Part shown: positions 62,216 through 64,000 of the stretch, piece after piece
Layout of the letters: every line of letters starts with the position of its first letter
Numbering within the stretch: the first letter of the stretch is position 1
DNA from: Siphonodentalium dalli
Taxonomy: Eukaryota; Mollusca; Scaphopoda; Gadilida; Siphonodentaliidae
Assembly (NCBI GenBank): GCA_032622095.1
Contig: CP136064.1
Span: 213,666,205 to 213,730,204 of the forward strand
Reading direction: 5' to 3'
DNA: 64,000 bases
Translations under genes and position numbers: made by a program
Notes under the pieces: model-generated
The model's input: only the letters and a program-made list of their open reading frames with translations
Told to the model about the DNA's origin: nothing
Databases searched by the model: none

Positions 62216-64000
62216 ACAGATTTTAGTTTTATTGGTATATATTTCTACGACGACGCGGCATTCCCATCATGACGTAATGAGCCGTTTCCAAATATGGAGT
62301 GCATTCCTGGCGTAGTAAATGTTTCTGCGAAACGTAGTATTTAGAAATAGTTATAAATACAACACGATGCGAAAGAATAATCAGTTATGAATATCGTTGA
62401 CTGATACAATCTCGAAGATGATGTCTCCTATATGGCGATAAGTAAAATGAATTGTGGATATTGGTTGTGTTTGGCAATGCGTGGGCGAATTGTCAACACG
62501 TCATTGACCTTCGATATGTGAAGTGATCTGTTATGCCATTAGCCAATGAAATCGCGAGTACTTCGGGCCACTACCAAATGAAATGGAGGGAATCCCATCA
62601 ATACAGACACTGATCACACATCTAGAGACGTACATCCGTTTTGTTTTTCGTCGGTTTTTTCAAAGAAACTGGAAAATGTCAAACTGATGTCCATTTGAAA
62701 CCATACTTTTAACCAAAAGTAGAAAAAATGTGCTACTGTTCGTCTAAAACAACAAATTTATGATAAATCACTGTTAAATCACTGAGTTTATACACCGTGC
62801 GTGCTTGGCCATGGCATCAGGCGGGCGACAAAAACAATGTCATCGTGCTCAAGTGACATGACTTAGGCTAATAAGAAGAAGGTAACGTAGGGAGGATGGT
62901 AAAAACTAAACACACTGAAACAAATCTAAATTCAATCACTTGAATAAGCCCGTCTGTGACATATACCGTTTTAAGGTACAGATATGTATTGACCGGAGTC
63001 AGACCGGATATAACAAAACAGGCATACTGACAGTCTTCGTACCGCCACGGGGCCTTAATCACCGAATAATTTGTGGTCCGATCCCCTGTGCACTCACTCC
63101 AGCTTGAGTAAATTATGTTATAACTTATTCTTTGTAGTTTTAACACAGACTGCACAATGTTTACTATCGTGTGTGAGAGACGACAGAGTATGGCTCTTCC
63201 TATATTGTATTGTAACACTTAACTCCGGTGTTGGTAACTGGAAACCTATTTCATTTGTACAATAATGCAAGAGTGGTTGGGGCACAAGTTTTATGTAGGA
63301 TTTTGTAATTGTGTTATTCAAATGGCCCTTATTTCTCAGCTCTAAAATCATACATTGTAATTTCTTTAGTCACATTCCGAGGACCGGAATTGGTCGATGA
63401 TACATTAGATACCAATTCGACCATGCATATATAGATAATTTGAACAACTTAGTGTATGTTCACACACTGATGGCAACTGTGCTTGGAACATGTATTCTTG
63501 CAAGCATTTTGTCACAGACAACCATGTGGTGCCAAAGCTAATACTATGACAAGTACAATTTCTGTAGTTCCACATGTATCGGTGATACTGACATTTGCAT
63601 CCGAATACCTGTATGATCGATTATTGCGAGATGATTACACGCTTCGTGAATCTACAGGTAAATTTCGGTACCATCGTTACATTTTATAAAGCATTTTGTA
63701 TCATTTTATGGCACATTATATATAGCCTTCCGTATCGAAATGCCTGAGTGTATGAATGCGGAATTATATGCATATGCACGCAGTTTGAGAGGAAAAATAC
63801 TGTATATCATTAAATATGTGCGGTAATTCATGCACATAAATATAAATTAATCAGCGGTTCAATAACTGAGATAAACGCTCTTTATGTTTCCATATCGGGA
63901 ATACAATAACCTAGAACACTATTTTTGTTTCATGTTGATGAAACAATTTTTGTTTGATGAGCATCTGATGTTGCATCCACTTGGACGTGTAACAGGCAAC
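62216..64000. other. Right end of window, no gene recognised
   Basis: Frames up to 116 codons exist (for example 62868-63218, minus strand) but show no family motifs. A dispersed repeat fragment lies at 62660-62780 (see 34790-34930), and an AACGCTCTTT motif at 63874-63883. Confidence 0.45.

Noticed and set aside
62868-63218. 116-codon minus-strand frame as a gene
   Set aside because: No recognisable domain, no splice or signal context, and its length is not remarkable for a 64-kb window.

Overview
This is a gene-poor, repeat-dense stretch of a eukaryotic nuclear genome. It is AT-rich, has consensus splice sites and AATAAA signals, and is dominated by non-LTR, LTR, Helitron-like and foldback mobile DNA. 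The one recognisable host gene is a core-2/I-branching beta-1,6-N-acetylglucosaminyltransferase (GCNT-like) on the minus strand. That gene, the retroelement types and the Helitron/satellite association point to a marine invertebrate, most plausibly a mollusc or other lophotrochozoan. The species cannot be named from sequence alone.

Layout. 1-5144: a diverged relic of the nearby duplication, a decayed non-LTR element (~780-3015) and unannotatable DNA. 5145-14080 and 17723-25150: two direct copies, about 99% identical by eye, of a ~7.4-kb block. Each carries palindromic MITE-like elements, a short Helitron, an older internal ~1.1-kb tandem duplication and, at its distal end, a complete terminal coding exon of the GCNT gene. 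Copy 1 also contains a 1465-bp foldback element that copy 2 lacks, so copy 2 shows the empty site. 14081-17722, between the copies: a LINE relic and a degenerate ~185-bp tandem array. 25151-33271: the GCNT gene region. Its 7-kb intron contains a tandem array and a full LTR retrotransposon with a 4-bp target duplication. 33272-36060: repeats and a second LINE relic.

36060-56010: a ~19.9-kb giant inverted structure. It has matching terminal arms next to (TA)n. Inside lie about 50 copies of a 174-bp repeat in one orientation meeting about 58 copies in the opposite orientation, with nested higher-order repeats. A Helitron with canonical ends (56011-56830) sits in the flanking (TA)n tract. 56831-64000: a tRNA-like SINE, a possible LTR, a 5'-truncated LINE with an intact 342-codon frame, and three tandem arrays.

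Gene logic. The GCNT coding exon at 33271-32139 ends in a phase-1 GTGAGT donor. Both copies of the terminal exon (25080-24803 and 14016-13739) start after a CAG acceptor in the matching phase. Splicing to the nearer one gives a 464-residue type II Golgi-type enzyme. The farther one is an intact duplicate terminal exon without its own upstream exon in this window. The strongest candidates for something undescribed are the 20-kb inverted satellite element and the segmentally duplicated terminal exon.
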